A stretch of DNA of 64,000 nt from assembly GCF_003030465.1 (NCBI RefSeq), contig NZ_CP028339.1, forward strand, positions 3,170,041-3,234,040. The letters are read 5' to 3'. The notes below the pieces were generated by a model. That model was given only the letters and a program-made list of their open reading frames with translations. It was not told where the DNA came from and made no database searches. Origin of the DNA: Thauera aromatica K172. Its GTDB lineage: Bacteria; Pseudomonadota; Gammaproteobacteria; Burkholderiales; Rhodocyclaceae. This document shows, one piece after another, positions 1 through 9,422 of the stretch (its first letter is position 1; each line of letters opens with the position of its first letter). The translations under genes and the position numbers were made by a program.

Positions 1-19
1 TGACCGCGCCTTCCCGCCG

Positions 20-1438
20 ATGAAAACCAGCCTCCAGCTCAAGCTCTCCCAACACCTCACGCTGACCCCACAGCTGCAGCAGTCGATCAAGCTGTTGCAG
101 CTGTCGACGATCGAGCTGAACCAGGAAATCGAGCGCTTCCTGCTCGAGAACCCGATGCTCGAACGCGAGGACGACGAAGGCGGAGATGCTCCCCCGCCCC
201 CGCCCGGAGCCGAGCGCGACGCTCCGCCCGCCGAGGGCGAGGCCGACGCACGCACGCACGACGGCGCCGAGGACGAAGGCATCGACTGGTCGAACGTCGG
301 CCAGGGCGCCGGCAGCCGCAGCGAAGACGACGATTCCGACTACCAGGATCTCCAGGCCGCCGATATCTCGCTGCGCGAGCACCTCGACCAGCAGATCGCC
401 CTGTCCCCGCTGTCGGACCGCGACCGGGCACTGGCGCGGCTGATCATCGAGGCTCTGGACGACGACGGCTACCTGCACCCGCCGCTGGAAGAACTCCTCG
501 AACTGCTCGCCCCCGAGTCCGGCGTCACGCTCGACGATCTGGCGATCGCGCTGCATCACGTCCAGCACCTCGATCCGGCCGGCATCGCCGCGCGCACGCC
601 GCAGGAATGCTTGTCGCTGCAGCTGCGCGCCCTGCCCGAGGACGGCACCCGGGCACTGGCGCTGGAGATCGTCGACAAGCACCTCGCACTGCTCGCCGAA
701 CGCAACTTCGCCCGGCTGAAGAAGCTCACCGGCTGCGACGACGACGGCCTGCGTGCCGCCCAGGCCCTGATCTGCAGTCTCGACCCGCATCCGGGCACAC
801 GCTACGGCCTGCACGAGACCCGCTACGTGCTGCCCGACGTCGTCGTGCGCAAGGTCCGCGGCCACTGGACGGTGCGCCTCAACCAGGAGGCCATGCCGCG
901 CCTGCGCATCAACCGCCTGTACGCCAGCCTGCTGCAGCAGAACCGCGGCCAGGGCGGCGGGCTGGGCGCCCAGCTGCAGGAGGCGCGCTGGCTGATCAAG
1001 AACGTACAGCAGCGTTTCGACACCATCCTGCGCGTTTCCCAGGCCATCGTTGACCAGCAGCGGCAGTTCTTCGATCATGGAGACGTGGCGATGCGGCCAC
1101 TCACTCTCCGGGAGATCGCGGACCAGCTCGAGCTGCACGAATCCACCGTATCGCGCGTCACCACGCAGAAATTCATGGCCACGCCGCGCGGCGTATTCGA
1201 ACTCAAGTATTTCTTCGGCAGCCACGTCGCCACCGACACCGGTGGAGCGGCATCATCAACGGCGATTCGTGCGCTGATTCGCCAGCTGGTCGATGCCGAA
1301 GACAGCAAGAAACCGCTATCCGACGCCAGGATTGCAGAAGTTTTAGGCCAGCAGGGTATCGTGGTCGCACGGCGGACGATCGCCAAGTACCGCGAATCGC
1401 TGAACATCCCGCCGGTCAGTCTGCGCAAGTCCATCTGA
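20..1438 (+). CDS. rpoN: RNA polymerase sigma-54 factor RpoN
   Basis: Alternative sigma factor that directs core RNA polymerase to -24/-12 promoters and needs AAA+ activators to open them. The 472-residue protein has the full family layout. A glutamine/leucine-rich activator-interacting region lies at residues 1-50, followed by an acidic linker at about 50-110. Then come the core-binding region and a helix-turn-helix near LREIADQLELHESTVSRV. The RpoN box (ARRTIAKYRE) lies at about 450-459, 13 residues before the end. The ATG at 20 gives the usual MKTSLQLKLSQ start. It heads the conserved rpoN-hpf-ptsN-hprK group and ends 17 nt before hpf. No GG-N10-GC promoter was found at the genes checked here. 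Confidence 0.97.
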   Translation: MKTSLQLKLSQHLTLTPQLQQSIKLLQLSTIELNQEIERFLLENPMLEREDDEGGDAPPPPPGAERDAPPAEGEADARTHDGAEDEGIDWSNVGQGAGSRSEDDDSDYQDLQAADISLREHLDQQIALSPLSDRDRALARLIIEALDDDGYLHPPLEELLELLAPESGVTLDDLAIALHHVQHLDPAGIAARTPQECLSLQLRALPEDGTRALALEIVDKHLALLAERNFARLKKLTGCDDDGLRAAQALICSLDPHPGTRYGLHETRYVLPDVVVRKVRGHWTVRLNQEAMPRLRINRLYASLLQQNRGQGGGLGAQLQEARWLIKNVQQRFDTILRVSQAIVDQQRQFFDHGDVAMRPLTLREIADQLELHESTVSRVTTQKFMATPRGVFELKYFFGSHVATDTGGAASSTAIRALIRQLVDAEDSKKPLSDARIAEVLGQQGIVVARRTIAKYRESLNIPPVSLRKSI

Positions 1439-1455
1439 CATCAACAGGAGCTAGC

Positions 1456-1779
1456 ATGAACCTCAACATCACCGGGCACCATATCGAAGTCACCCCGGCC
1501 ATCCGTGACTACGTGAGCTCGAAGCTGGATCGCGTGATCCGCCACTTCGACAACGTCACCAGCGTTGCGGTGATCCTCTCGGTGGAGAAGCTCAGGCAGA
1601 AAGCCGAAGTCACCCTGCACGTGCGCGGCAAGGACATCTTCGTCGAAAGCGACGACGCCGACCTGTACGCGGCAATCGACGCGATGGCCGACAAGCTCGA
1701 CCGCCAGGTGCAGAAATACAAGCAGAAGCAGGCCGAGCACAACCACGATGCACTGAAGCACCAGGTTCCGGAAGCCTGA
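1456..1779 (+). CDS. hpf: Ribosome hibernation promoting factor, short form
   Basis: Small ribosome-binding protein of the HPF/RaiA family that helps store inactive ribosomes when growth slows. Its 107 residues match the short HPF form: the N-terminal beta-alpha domain (MNLNITGHHIEVTPAIRDYV) plus a short charged tail, without the extra C-terminal dimerisation domain of long HPF. An AACAGGAGCTAGC ribosome-binding site precedes the ATG. It sits 17 nt after rpoN, its standard position in beta- and gammaproteobacteria, and is probably co-transcribed with it. Confidence 0.95.
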   Translation: MNLNITGHHIEVTPAIRDYVSSKLDRVIRHFDNVTSVAVILSVEKLRQKAEVTLHVRGKDIFVESDDADLYAAIDAMADKLDRQVQKYKQKQAEHNHDALKHQVPEA

Positions 1780-1787
1780 CGCGTTCT

Positions 1788-1819
1788 TTGCAGTTCAAGG
1801 TCCGGGCTGCGTTTATAAT
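1788..1819 (+). promoter_or_regulatory. Candidate promoter for ptsN-hprK
   Basis: A perfect -10 hexamer TATAAT lies at 1814-1819 in the 136-nt gap between hpf and ptsN. The best -35-like hexamer is TTGCAG at 1788-1793, but its 20-nt spacer is too long, so the -35 is uncertain. A TATAAT followed by GCGCGC also precedes ttcA (16703), which suggests a local promoter style. Confidence 0.45.
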
Positions 1820-1915
1820 GCGCGCGTTTTCACGTCGCCGTTTACATGCGGACCGGACCGCTCCCCAGCCTCACGAGGCCCCCGCGGCACGGGCACTGCA
1901 CAAACTTCCCTGCGA

Positions 1916-2401
1916 ATGAGCCTCATACCCCAACTCCTGCCACTGTCCAACGTGGTGGTCGACCTCGAAGCCAGCAGCAAGAAACGCGTCTTCGAACAGG
2001 CTGGCCTTCTTTTCGAGAACAACCAGGGCATCGCCCGCAGCACGGTGTTCGACAGTCTGTTCACCCGCGAACGTCTCGGCTCCACCGGCCTGGGCCAGGG
2101 GATCGCCATTCCCCACGGCCGCATCAAGGGGCTCAAGGAGGCCGCCGGCGCCTTCCTGCGCCTGGCCACTCCGGTACAGTTCGACGCCCCCGACGGCCGC
2201 CCGGTGAACATGCTGTTCGTCCTCCTGGTTCCCGAGCAGGCCAACGAGACCCACCTGCAGCTGCTCTCCGAGCTCGCCCAGATGTTCAGCGACCGCGACT
2301 TCCGCGACACCCTGCAGAGCGCGCCGGACGCGGCCACCATCCACCGGATGTTCCTCGACTGGGGCGCCGATGCGGCAGACCAGCGTCGCGCGGCTGTATG
2401 A
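1916..2401 (+). CDS. ptsN: Nitrogen-PTS enzyme IIA (PtsN)
   Basis: EIIA-Ntr, a phosphocarrier of the regulatory PTS that signals through its phosphorylation state rather than moving sugar. The 161 residues form one PTS_EIIA type-2 domain. The phospho-accepting histidine is H67 in GQGIAIPHGRIKG. The start at 1916 gives the typical MSLIPQLLP N-terminus. Its 3' end overlaps hprK by 32 nt, so the two genes are probably translationally linked. No EI or HPr gene is in the window. Confidence 0.95.
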   Translation: MSLIPQLLPLSNVVVDLEASSKKRVFEQAGLLFENNQGIARSTVFDSLFTRERLGSTGLGQGIAIPHGRIKGLKEAAGAFLRLATPVQFDAPDGRPVNMLFVLLVPEQANETHLQLLSELAQMFSDRDFRDTLQSAPDAATIHRMFLDWGADAADQRRAAV

Positions 2402-3317
2402 AGTTCACCGCCACAGCCTGCAGCTCACCCATGTGAGCGGCCGGCTCGACGTCCGCATTTCCGTCGCCGACGAACGCATCTGGCCGGCCGACCTCGTCGG
2501 CCACCTCAACCTGATCCACCCTTCCCGCCTCCAGGTCCTCGGCGCCGCCGAACTGGCCTGGTCCATGCGCCAGTCCTACGACAAGGTTTCCCACCACATC
2601 AAGGAAATCCTCGCGGCGCGACCGCCGGCGATCATCGTCGCCGATGGCTGCGAAGTGTCGACCGTCCTCCTGGGCGCCTGCCAGACCTACGATGTGGCGC
2701 TGTTTACCACCCCGCAGCCGTCGGCCAGCGTGATCGATCTGCTGCGCCTGCACTTGTCGCGCGAGCTCGCCGAGAAGACTTCCCTGCACGGGGTGTTCAT
2801 GGACGTGCTCGGCCTCGGCGTGCTGATCACCGGCGACTCGGGGGCCGGCAAGTCCGAACTTGCCCTCGAGCTGATTTCCCGCGGGCACGGCCTGGTCGCC
2901 GACGACATCGTCGAGCTGTCGCGCATCGCCCCCGCGGTGCTGGAAGGGCGCGCCCCCGAAATGTTGCAGGACTTCATCGAAGTGCGCGGCCTGGGCATCC
3001 TCAACATCCGCACCATCTTCGGCGAAACGGCCTGCCGGCGGAAAATGCGCCTGCGCCTGGTGTGCCACCTCGAGCGCCGCCAGCCCGGTGCTGGCGACCC
3101 CAGCCGCCTGCCGCTGCAGCAGGAACAGCAGGACATCCTCGGCGTGCGCGTGGCGCGCGTGGTGCTGCCGGTCGCCGCCGGCCGCAACCTCGCGGTCCTG
3201 CTCGAAGCCGCGGTGCGCTCGACCATCCTCCAGCTGCGCGGCATCGACTCCACCCAGGAGTTCATCGATCGCCAGGCCCGCGCCATGCGGGGCATTCCCG
3301 GCGCCAGCGACCCCTGA
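2370..3317 (+). CDS. hprK: HPr kinase/phosphorylase
   Basis: Bifunctional enzyme that phosphorylates and dephosphorylates HPr on a serine. In proteobacteria it acts in PTS regulation rather than classical catabolite repression. The 315 residues comprise an N-terminal HPrK_N domain (1-130) and a C-terminal kinase domain. The P-loop GDSGAGKS is at 155-162, and the family signature region EVRGLGILNIRTIFGE follows. The start MRQTSVARLYE overlaps the end of ptsN by 32 nt, as in relatives. The next gene is ilvA, not rapZ. Confidence 0.94.
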   Translation: MRQTSVARLYEVHRHSLQLTHVSGRLDVRISVADERIWPADLVGHLNLIHPSRLQVLGAAELAWSMRQSYDKVSHHIKEILAARPPAIIVADGCEVSTVLLGACQTYDVALFTTPQPSASVIDLLRLHLSRELAEKTSLHGVFMDVLGLGVLITGDSGAGKSELALELISRGHGLVADDIVELSRIAPAVLEGRAPEMLQDFIEVRGLGILNIRTIFGETACRRKMRLRLVCHLERRQPGAGDPSRLPLQQEQQDILGVRVARVVLPVAAGRNLAVLLEAAVRSTILQLRGIDSTQEFIDRQARAMRGIPGASDP

Positions 3318-3468
3318 GCGCGACGGCGCGGAACACCGCGGCCACCGGGGATGGAGGCGCGGCATGCCTCCCGGAACCGGCTTCTCCCTACACGGTCCCC
3401 CGCAGACTTGCGGCGAAGGAGGATCGACTGTTACGCTCGAACGCTTTGCAGCAGAGCACGAGCCGGCC

Positions 3469-4998
3469 ATGAGCACCCCCACGGACTACCTGGAACGCAT
3501 CCTCACCGCGCAGGTGTACGACGTCGCCGTCGAAACCCCGCTTGACCTCGCCGCCAACCTGTCGGCGCGCACGCACAACTGCATCCTTCTCAAGCGCGAG
3601 GACATGCAGCCGGTGTTCAGCTTCAAGATCCGCGGCGCCTACAACAAGATGGCCCGGCTGTCGCCGCAGGCGCTGCGCCGCGGCGTGATCTGCGCCTCGG
3701 CGGGCAACCACGCCCAGGGCGTGGCGCTGTCGGCGGCGAAGCTGGGCGCGCGCGCGGTGATCGTGATGCCGGACACCACGCCGCAGATCAAGATCGACGC
3801 CGTCAAGGCCCGCGGCGGCGAAGTGGTGCTCGCTGGCGAGTCCTACTCCGACGCCTACGCCCATGCCAGGGAGCTGGAGAAGAGCGAGAAGCTGACCTTC
3901 GTCCACCCCTTCGACGACCCCGACGTGATCGCCGGCCAGGGCACCATCGGCATGGAGATCCTGCGCGCCCACCCGAAACCGATCCATGCGGTGTTCTGCG
4001 CGGTCGGCGGCGGCGGCCTGCTCGCCGGCGTGGCCGCCTACATCAAGCGCCTGCGCCCGGAGACGAAGGTCATCGGGGTCGAGACCGTCGATGCCAACGC
4101 GATGACGCTGTCGCTCGCCGAGGGGCGCCCGGTGGAGCTCGAGCAGGTCGGCATCTTCGCCGACGGCACCGCGGTCAAGCGCGTCGGCGACGAGACTTTC
4201 CGTCTCTGCCAGCAATACGTGGACGAGATGATCCTGGTCGACAACGACGCCATCTGCGCCGCGATCAAGGACGTCTTCGAGGACACCCGCTCCATCCTCG
4301 AACCTTCCGGCGCACTCGCCGTGGCCGGCGCCAAGGAATACGCCCGCCGCCACAAGCTGCGCGACAAGAGCCTGGTCGCGGTGGCCTCGGGGGCGAACAT
4401 GAACTTCGACCGCCTGCGCTTCATCGCCGAACGCGCCGAGCTCGGCGAACAGCGCGAGGCGGTGCTGGCGGTGACGATTCCCGAAAAACCGGGCTCGTTC
4501 CGGAAATTCATCAGCGTGATCGGCAACCGCAACATCACCGAATTCAACTATCGCTACGCCGACACCGCGCTCGCCCACATCTTCGTCGGCGTCACCGTGC
4601 ACAACCGCAGTGAAATCGGCCGCCTGGTCGAGATGCTCGCGCGCCACGAACTGCCTGCGCTCGACCTCACCGACGACGAGATGGCGAAGACCCACGTGCG
4701 CTACATGGTCGGCGGACGCTCGCCGCAGGCCGACAACGAAGTCGTGTACCGCTTCACTTTCCCGGAACGCCCCGGCGCACTGATGAAGTTCCTCGCCAAC
4801 CTGCGCTCGGACTGGAACATCTCGCTGTTCCACTACCGCAACCACGGCTCGGACTTCGGCCGCGTCCTCGTCGGCATGCAGGTCCCGCCCGCGGACAAGC
4901 CGGCGTTCGCCGACTTCCTCCAGCGCCTGGGCTACGAATACGTCGCCGAAAGCGACAACCCGGCCTACCGCCTGTTTCTTTCCGGGACCGGCGGCTGA
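3469..4998 (+). CDS. ilvA: Threonine ammonia-lyase, biosynthetic (IlvA)
   Basis: PLP enzyme that deaminates threonine to 2-oxobutanoate, the first step of isoleucine synthesis. It has 509 residues. The catalytic domain carries the PLP lysine K53 in FSFKIRG and the phosphate-binding glycine loop GGGGL near residue 180. Two C-terminal ACT-like regulatory domains (about 335-509) are the sites of isoleucine/valine control in this family. The ATG at 3469 gives the family-typical MSTPTDYLERIL. The open frame extends further upstream without homology-like sequence. A strong AAGGAGGA at about 3416-3423 has no start codon at a suitable distance. Confidence 0.95.
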   Translation: MSTPTDYLERILTAQVYDVAVETPLDLAANLSARTHNCILLKREDMQPVFSFKIRGAYNKMARLSPQALRRGVICASAGNHAQGVALSAAKLGARAVIVMPDTTPQIKIDAVKARGGEVVLAGESYSDAYAHARELEKSEKLTFVHPFDDPDVIAGQGTIGMEILRAHPKPIHAVFCAVGGGGLLAGVAAYIKRLRPETKVIGVETVDANAMTLSLAEGRPVELEQVGIFADGTAVKRVGDETFRLCQQYVDEMILVDNDAICAAIKDVFEDTRSILEPSGALAVAGAKEYARRHKLRDKSLVAVASGANMNFDRLRFIAERAELGEQREAVLAVTIPEKPGSFRKFISVIGNRNITEFNYRYADTALAHIFVGVTVHNRSEIGRLVEMLARHELPALDLTDDEMAKTHVRYMVGGRSPQADNEVVYRFTFPERPGALMKFLANLRSDWNISLFHYRNHGSDFGRVLVGMQVPPADKPAFADFLQRLGYEYVAESDNPAYRLFLSGTGG

Positions 4999-5072
4999 GT
5001 GAGAGCGAGTGAGCAACGCAGCAATCGGCCCGCGCAGTAGATTTATTCACAGGCTCCGAGCGCGCCGGCGGC

Positions 5073-5693
5073 TCAGCGGGAGGGGCGGCACGACTGCGGC
5101 GTGCGCCGTGCCCTTATCACCCCGGCTTCGGTCGCGAGCCAGTCCATCGGCCGGTCGTGCGCCTGCGGCAAGGTGTCCGGAACCCGCCCGAGCTCGAAGC
5201 CGACCCCGACCGCGACGGTCGATATGACCGCCAAGGTGCGGTCGAAATAACCGCCGCCGTAACCGAGGCGGTAGCCGCGGTCGTCGAAGGCATTGAGCGG
5301 CACCAGCAGCACGTCGGGCACCAGGCTCTCGCCCGCGGCCGGATGGGGGATACCATGGCGGTCGAGCGGCATCGGCACGCCCGGCGTCCAAGCGCGGAAC
5401 AGCATCGGCGCGTGGCGTTCCACCACCACCGGCAGAGCCGCCACCCGCCCCGGGGCCGCCGCCAGCCAGCACCGGACCCAGTCGCGCAGGTCGGGCTCGG
5501 CGCGGTAGGGCCAGCAAAACCCCAGCGAGGCCGGCTGCAAATCCGCCATCAGCCGGTCGAGGTGGCGACCAAGGCGCAGGGTGAGCACGGCGCGGGTCTC
5601 CGCGGGCAAGGCATGGCGCAGCTTCAGGGCATGCTCGCGCATCCGCTTGCGACGCGCGTCGTTGTCGATTCCAGGGGGAAGAGCGGAGGTCAT
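5073..5693 (-). CDS. 5-formyltetrahydrofolate cyclo-ligase
   Basis: ATP-dependent enzyme that returns 5-formyl-THF to the folate pool as 5,10-methenyl-THF. The 206-residue length is normal. The N-terminal R-x-x-M basic region (ARRKRMREHALKLR) and the glycine-rich signature GYRLGYGGGYFDR near residue 145 identify the family. It is read toward ilvA, and its start lies 42 nt from the divergent lytic transglycosylase. In many proteobacteria this gene follows 6S RNA, but no space for that RNA exists here. Confidence 0.93.
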   Translation of the reverse strand: MTSALPPGIDNDARRKRMREHALKLRHALPAETRAVLTLRLGRHLDRLMADLQPASLGFCWPYRAEPDLRDWVRCWLAAAPGRVAALPVVVERHAPMLFRAWTPGVPMPLDRHGIPHPAAGESLVPDVLLVPLNAFDDRGYRLGYGGGYFDRTLAVISTVAVGVGFELGRVPDTLPQAHDRPMDWLATEAGVIRARRTPQSCRPSR

Positions 5694-5735
5694 CGCTGTG
5701 CTATGTTGAGTACCCGATCAGGAGCATCACTAGGC

Positions 5736-7679
5736 ATGAAAAAAACGTTCTGGGCAAGCCTGTTTGCCACGGCCGCCCTGTTTCCGGGCCTGCTCCACGC
5801 ACAATCCCCCACCGTCGACGACGGCGGACAACGCATCCTCGCTGCCCGCGAGGCCCTGCGCAGCGGCGACCGCGAGGCCCTGGAGCGGCTCGCCGCCGTA
5901 TCCACCTCCCACCCACTCGATCTGTACCCGCGCTACTGGCTGCTGGTGAACAAGCTCGCCCGCAGCGAGCCGCCGCCGACGGCCGAACTGGAGGCTTTCC
6001 TCACCGCCGCGCCAGACAGCAACCTCGCCGAACGCCTGCGCGCCGACTGGCTGCGCCGCCTCGCCAACGACAGCGACTGGGCCGCATTCCTGCAGCTTTA
6101 TCCGCAGCTCCGGCAGCCCGATGCCGAACTGCGCTGCACCGCGTGGACAGCGCGCCTGCTCACCGGCGACGCCAACGCCGCCAGCGAAGTCGCCGCCCGC
6201 TGGGAAACGCTGAGCGACGCCCCCACCGCCTGCGAACTGCCGCTCCGCAATGCCGCCGCGAGCGGTCAGGTGGACGAAGACCGCGTCTGGTGGCGGATCC
6301 GTCGCCAGATCGACAGCCGCACGCCGAACACCGCACTCGCCAGCCTGTCCCTGCTGCCTCCCGCCTCGGCCCCGGCCGCGGCCAGCCTGGAGCAGGCCAT
6401 CCGCTCCCCGGCTCCCTGGCTCGATCGCCTGCCGGCCAATTTCGCCGTCACCCGCGCCGGGCGCGAACTGGCCCTGGCCGCGCTGGCACGCCTGGCGCGC
6501 GAGGATGCGCGCGCGGCGCACGCCCGCCTGCTGCGCATCCAGGACCGCCTCGGCGCCGACGAGCGCAGCTACGCCCATCTGCTCATCGCCACCCATGCCG
6601 CGATCGGCCAGTTGCCCGAAGCCGGCGCCCTCTTCGCCGCCGCCGGCACCATCGACAGCACGCCGCTGCAGCGCGCCTGGCGAGTGCGGGCGGCGCTGCG
6701 CACGCAGGACTGGCAGGCCGTGCGCGACGCCATCGAGCAGATGCCCGTCGACGAGCGCGACAGCGCCGACTGGACCTACTGGCTCGGCCGGGCCTACGCC
6801 GCTTCCGGCGAAGCCGGGCAGGCCGAGGCCTTGTTCCGCCGCATCGCCGGCGAAGCCCACTTCTACGGCATGCTGGCGGGCGAAGCCCTCGGCCACGCCT
6901 TCGCCCCGCCGCCGGCCACCGCACCGCTGCCGCGCGCACGCCTGGAAGAAGCCGAACGCGACCCCAGCCTGCGCCGTGCGCTGGCGCTCTACCGGCTCGA
7001 TCTGCGCACCGAAGCCCTGCGCGAATGGATCTGGGGCGTGCGCGACCGCGACGAGGGCTTCCGCCTCGCCGCCGCCCACCTGGCGCTGCGCCACGAGCAC
7101 TACGACCGCGCGATCAATACCGCCGAGCTGGCCAACCCGCGCAGCAACTTCGAACTGCGCTTCCTGACTCCCTACCGCGACCTGATCGAGCCCCAGGTCC
7201 GCGCCCAGGGGCTCGATCTGGGCTGGGTGTATGGGCTGATGCGCCAGGAAAGCCGCTTTGCCGCACCGGCCCGCTCCAGCGCCGGTGCCCAGGGGCTGAT
7301 GCAGGTGATGCCCACCACCGCCAAGTGGGTCGCCGGCAAGATCGGCCTGCGCGACTACCACCCGCGCCGCTTGAGCGAGCCGCACACCAACGTCCTGCTC
7401 GGCACCGGCTACATGCGCCTGATCATGGAAGGGCTCGACCGCCACCCGGTGCTGGCCAGCGCCGGCTACAACGCCGGCCCGAGCCGCGCCCGGCGCTGGC
7501 GCGATGCCGTGCCGCTCGAAGGCGCGATTTACGTCGAAACCATCCCCTTCGACGAAACCCGCGACTACGTCAAGAAAGTGCTGTCCAATGCCGTGGTGTA
7601 TTCGGCGATGCTGGAAAAAAGGCCGCAGTCGCTGCAGGCCCGGCTCGGCACGGTCGCCCCCGGCCTCGTCAGCGAGTAA
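5736..7679 (+). CDS. slt: Soluble lytic murein transglycosylase
   Basis: Periplasmic muramidase-like enzyme that cleaves peptidoglycan to 1,6-anhydro-muropeptides. The chosen ATG at 5736 follows GGAG at 5721 and begins a signal peptide (MKKTFWASLFATAALFPGLLHA). The 647 residues comprise an alpha-helical superhelix (about 25-470) and a C-terminal SLT lysozyme-like domain. That domain has the catalytic glutamate E505 in LMRQESRF, then GLMQVMP and AGYNAGP. An open frame continues 193 codons upstream, antisense to the cyclo-ligase gene, but lacks family features. Confidence 0.93.
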   Translation: MKKTFWASLFATAALFPGLLHAQSPTVDDGGQRILAAREALRSGDREALERLAAVSTSHPLDLYPRYWLLVNKLARSEPPPTAELEAFLTAAPDSNLAERLRADWLRRLANDSDWAAFLQLYPQLRQPDAELRCTAWTARLLTGDANAASEVAARWETLSDAPTACELPLRNAAASGQVDEDRVWWRIRRQIDSRTPNTALASLSLLPPASAPAAASLEQAIRSPAPWLDRLPANFAVTRAGRELALAALARLAREDARAAHARLLRIQDRLGADERSYAHLLIATHAAIGQLPEAGALFAAAGTIDSTPLQRAWRVRAALRTQDWQAVRDAIEQMPVDERDSADWTYWLGRAYAASGEAGQAEALFRRIAGEAHFYGMLAGEALGHAFAPPPATAPLPRARLEEAERDPSLRRALALYRLDLRTEALREWIWGVRDRDEGFRLAAAHLALRHEHYDRAINTAELANPRSNFELRFLTPYRDLIEPQVRAQGLDLGWVYGLMRQESRFAAPARSSAGAQGLMQVMPTTAKWVAGKIGLRDYHPRRLSEPHTNVLLGTGYMRLIMEGLDRHPVLASAGYNAGPSRARRWRDAVPLEGAIYVETIPFDETRDYVKKVLSNAVVYSAMLEKRPQSLQARLGTVAPGLVSE

Positions 7680-7774
7680 GCTTCCGGAAAACGCACCTCG
7701 CATCCTTGCCACCGCCGCCGGCGCCGGCTTCGCGCAGCGGCCCCACCGATCCACCTCATCGAGCGAGCCAGGCC

Positions 7775-8731
7775 ATGATTCCCCAACGCGTCGTCCTCAT
7801 CGGCGGTTCCGGTTTTATCGGTAGCGCCATCGCCAACCGCCTGTCGGCCGCGGGCATGAGCCTGCTCGTTCCGACCCGCCGCCGCAGCCGCGCCGGTGCC
7901 CTGCTGCTGCTGCCCACGGTGGAAGTGGTCGAAGCCGACGTCCATGACCCTGCCACCCTCGCCGGTCTGGTCGACGGCGCCGACGCGGTGATCAGCATGG
8001 TCGGCATCCTCCACTCGCGTCCGGGTACGCCTTACGGCCCGGATTTCGCCCGTGCCCACGTCGAGCTGCCGCAGAAGATCGTCACCGCCTGCCGCACCGC
8101 CGCCGTCCCCCGCCTGGTGCACATCAGCGCGCTGGGCGCCAGCAGCGACGGCCCTTCCGAATACCAGCGCTCGAAAGCGGCCGGGGAAACGGCGATCCGC
8201 GCCGCCGGCACCGACCTCGCCTGGACAATCCTGCGGCCCTCGGTGGTGTTCGGCCGCGGCGACCACTTCCTCAACCTGTTCGCCGGGCTCGTCGCCCGCT
8301 TCCCGGTCCTGCCCCTGGCCGGCGCCGGCACGCGCTTTCAGCCGGTGCACGTGGAGGACGTGGCCGAAGTCATGTACCAGTGCCTGCTCCGCCCCGAAGC
8401 CGCCGGCCAGACCTATGAGCTCGCCGGCCCCACCGTCTACACCCTGCGCCAGCTCGTCGACTACGTCGCCGCGCTGACCGCCGGGCCGCGCCTCGTGCTG
8501 CCCCTGCCCGAAGGCCTGGCGATGCTGCAGGCGCGCCTGATGGAACTGGCGCCGCAGCCGCTGATGAGCCGCGACAACGTGCGCTCGATGAAAGTCGACA
8601 ACGTCGCCCACGGCGCACCGCTGCCCTTCGGCCTGCAGCCGACCGCGATCGAGGCGGCGGTGCCGGGCTGGCTCGGCCCGCAGGCGGCGCACGCCCGCTA
8701 CACTCCGTTCCGCGGCCATGCACGGCGCTGA
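7775..8731 (+). CDS. NDUFA9-like NAD(P)-dependent epimerase/dehydratase
   Basis: Extended-SDR protein of the 'complex I NDUFA9 subunit family' type, found as a stand-alone gene in many betaproteobacteria. Its substrate is not established. The 318 residues start with the Rossmann motif GGSGFIGSAI (9-18). The segment around YQRSKAAGE (about 130) fits an atypical YxxxK site. The ATG at 7775 starts at MIPQRVVLIGG; upstream in-frame sequence is antisense-type noise. It follows slt by 95 nt and precedes a glutathione transferase. Confidence 0.85.
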   Translation: MIPQRVVLIGGSGFIGSAIANRLSAAGMSLLVPTRRRSRAGALLLLPTVEVVEADVHDPATLAGLVDGADAVISMVGILHSRPGTPYGPDFARAHVELPQKIVTACRTAAVPRLVHISALGASSDGPSEYQRSKAAGETAIRAAGTDLAWTILRPSVVFGRGDHFLNLFAGLVARFPVLPLAGAGTRFQPVHVEDVAEVMYQCLLRPEAAGQTYELAGPTVYTLRQLVDYVAALTAGPRLVLPLPEGLAMLQARLMELAPQPLMSRDNVRSMKVDNVAHGAPLPFGLQPTAIEAAVPGWLGPQAAHARYTPFRGHARR

Positions 8732-8777
8732 ACCCCCCGAATCCTTCCCGCTTTTCCCCCGTGACCCGGAGTCTGCG

Positions 8778-9422
8778 ATGAAGCTGATCATCGGCAACAA
8801 GAACTACTCGTCCTGGTCCCTGCGCGCCTGGCTGGCGGCGCGCGAGGGCGGCTTCACCTTCGAGGAGATCCGCATCCCGCTGTTCATCCCCGGCAGCCGC
8901 GAACGCATCCTGTCGCATTCGCCTTCGGGCAAGGTGCCCTGCCTGATCGATCACGGCCTGGCGGTCTGGGATTCGCTCGCGATCGGCGAATACCTCGCCG
9001 AAAAGAACCCCGCGCTGCTGCCCGCCGACGGCATCGCGCGCGCCGTCGCCCGCGCCGTCACCGCCGAGATGCACTCCGGCTTCCAGAATCTGCGCGGGCG
9101 CATGCCGATGAACATCCGCAAGGACTACACCGGCTTCGGCCGCAGCACCGAGGTCGACGCCGACATCGCCCGCATCGGCGCGATCTGGAACGACTGCCGC
9201 AGCCGCTTCGGCGCCGGCGGGCCTTACCTGTTCGGCGCCTTCAGCCTCGCCGACGCCGCCTTCGCCCCGGTCGCGTTCCGCTTCCGGACCTTCAGCGTGA
9301 AGCCCGCGGGCGCTGCCGGCGACTATCTCGCCACCCTGCTCGCCAACCCCCACATGCAGGACTGGGCCGCGGCGGCGCACAGCGAAAGCGAGTCGATTGC
9401 GGAAGAGGACTTGTACGGCTGA
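8778..9422 (+). CDS. Glutathione S-transferase family protein
   Basis: Cytosolic GST-like protein of 214 residues. The N-terminal thioredoxin-like domain starts [18 protein letters not shown], where the paired serines are the likely glutathione-activating residues, and includes the cis-proline region GKVPCLID. An all-helical C-terminal domain follows. The ATG at 8778 was preferred to one 20 codons upstream because it begins directly at the first beta-strand. The stop codon overlaps the ATG of cca by one base (TGATG), so the two are probably translated together. The substrate is unknown. Confidence 0.88.
   Translation: MKLIIGNKNYSSWSLRAWLAAREGGFTFEEIRIPLFIPGSRERILSHSPSGKVPCLIDHGLAVWDSLAIGEYLAEKNPALLPADGIARAVARAVTAEMHSGFQNLRGRMPMNIRKDYTGFGRSTEVDADIARIGAIWNDCRSRFGAGGPYLFGAFSLADAAFAPVAFRFRTFSVKPAGAAGDYLATLLANPHMQDWAAAAHSESESIAEEDLYG

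Noticed and set aside
5694-5735. 6S RNA next to the formyl-THF cyclo-ligase gene
   Set aside because: Only 42 nt separate the gene from the divergent lytic transglycosylase, too short for a 6S RNA.
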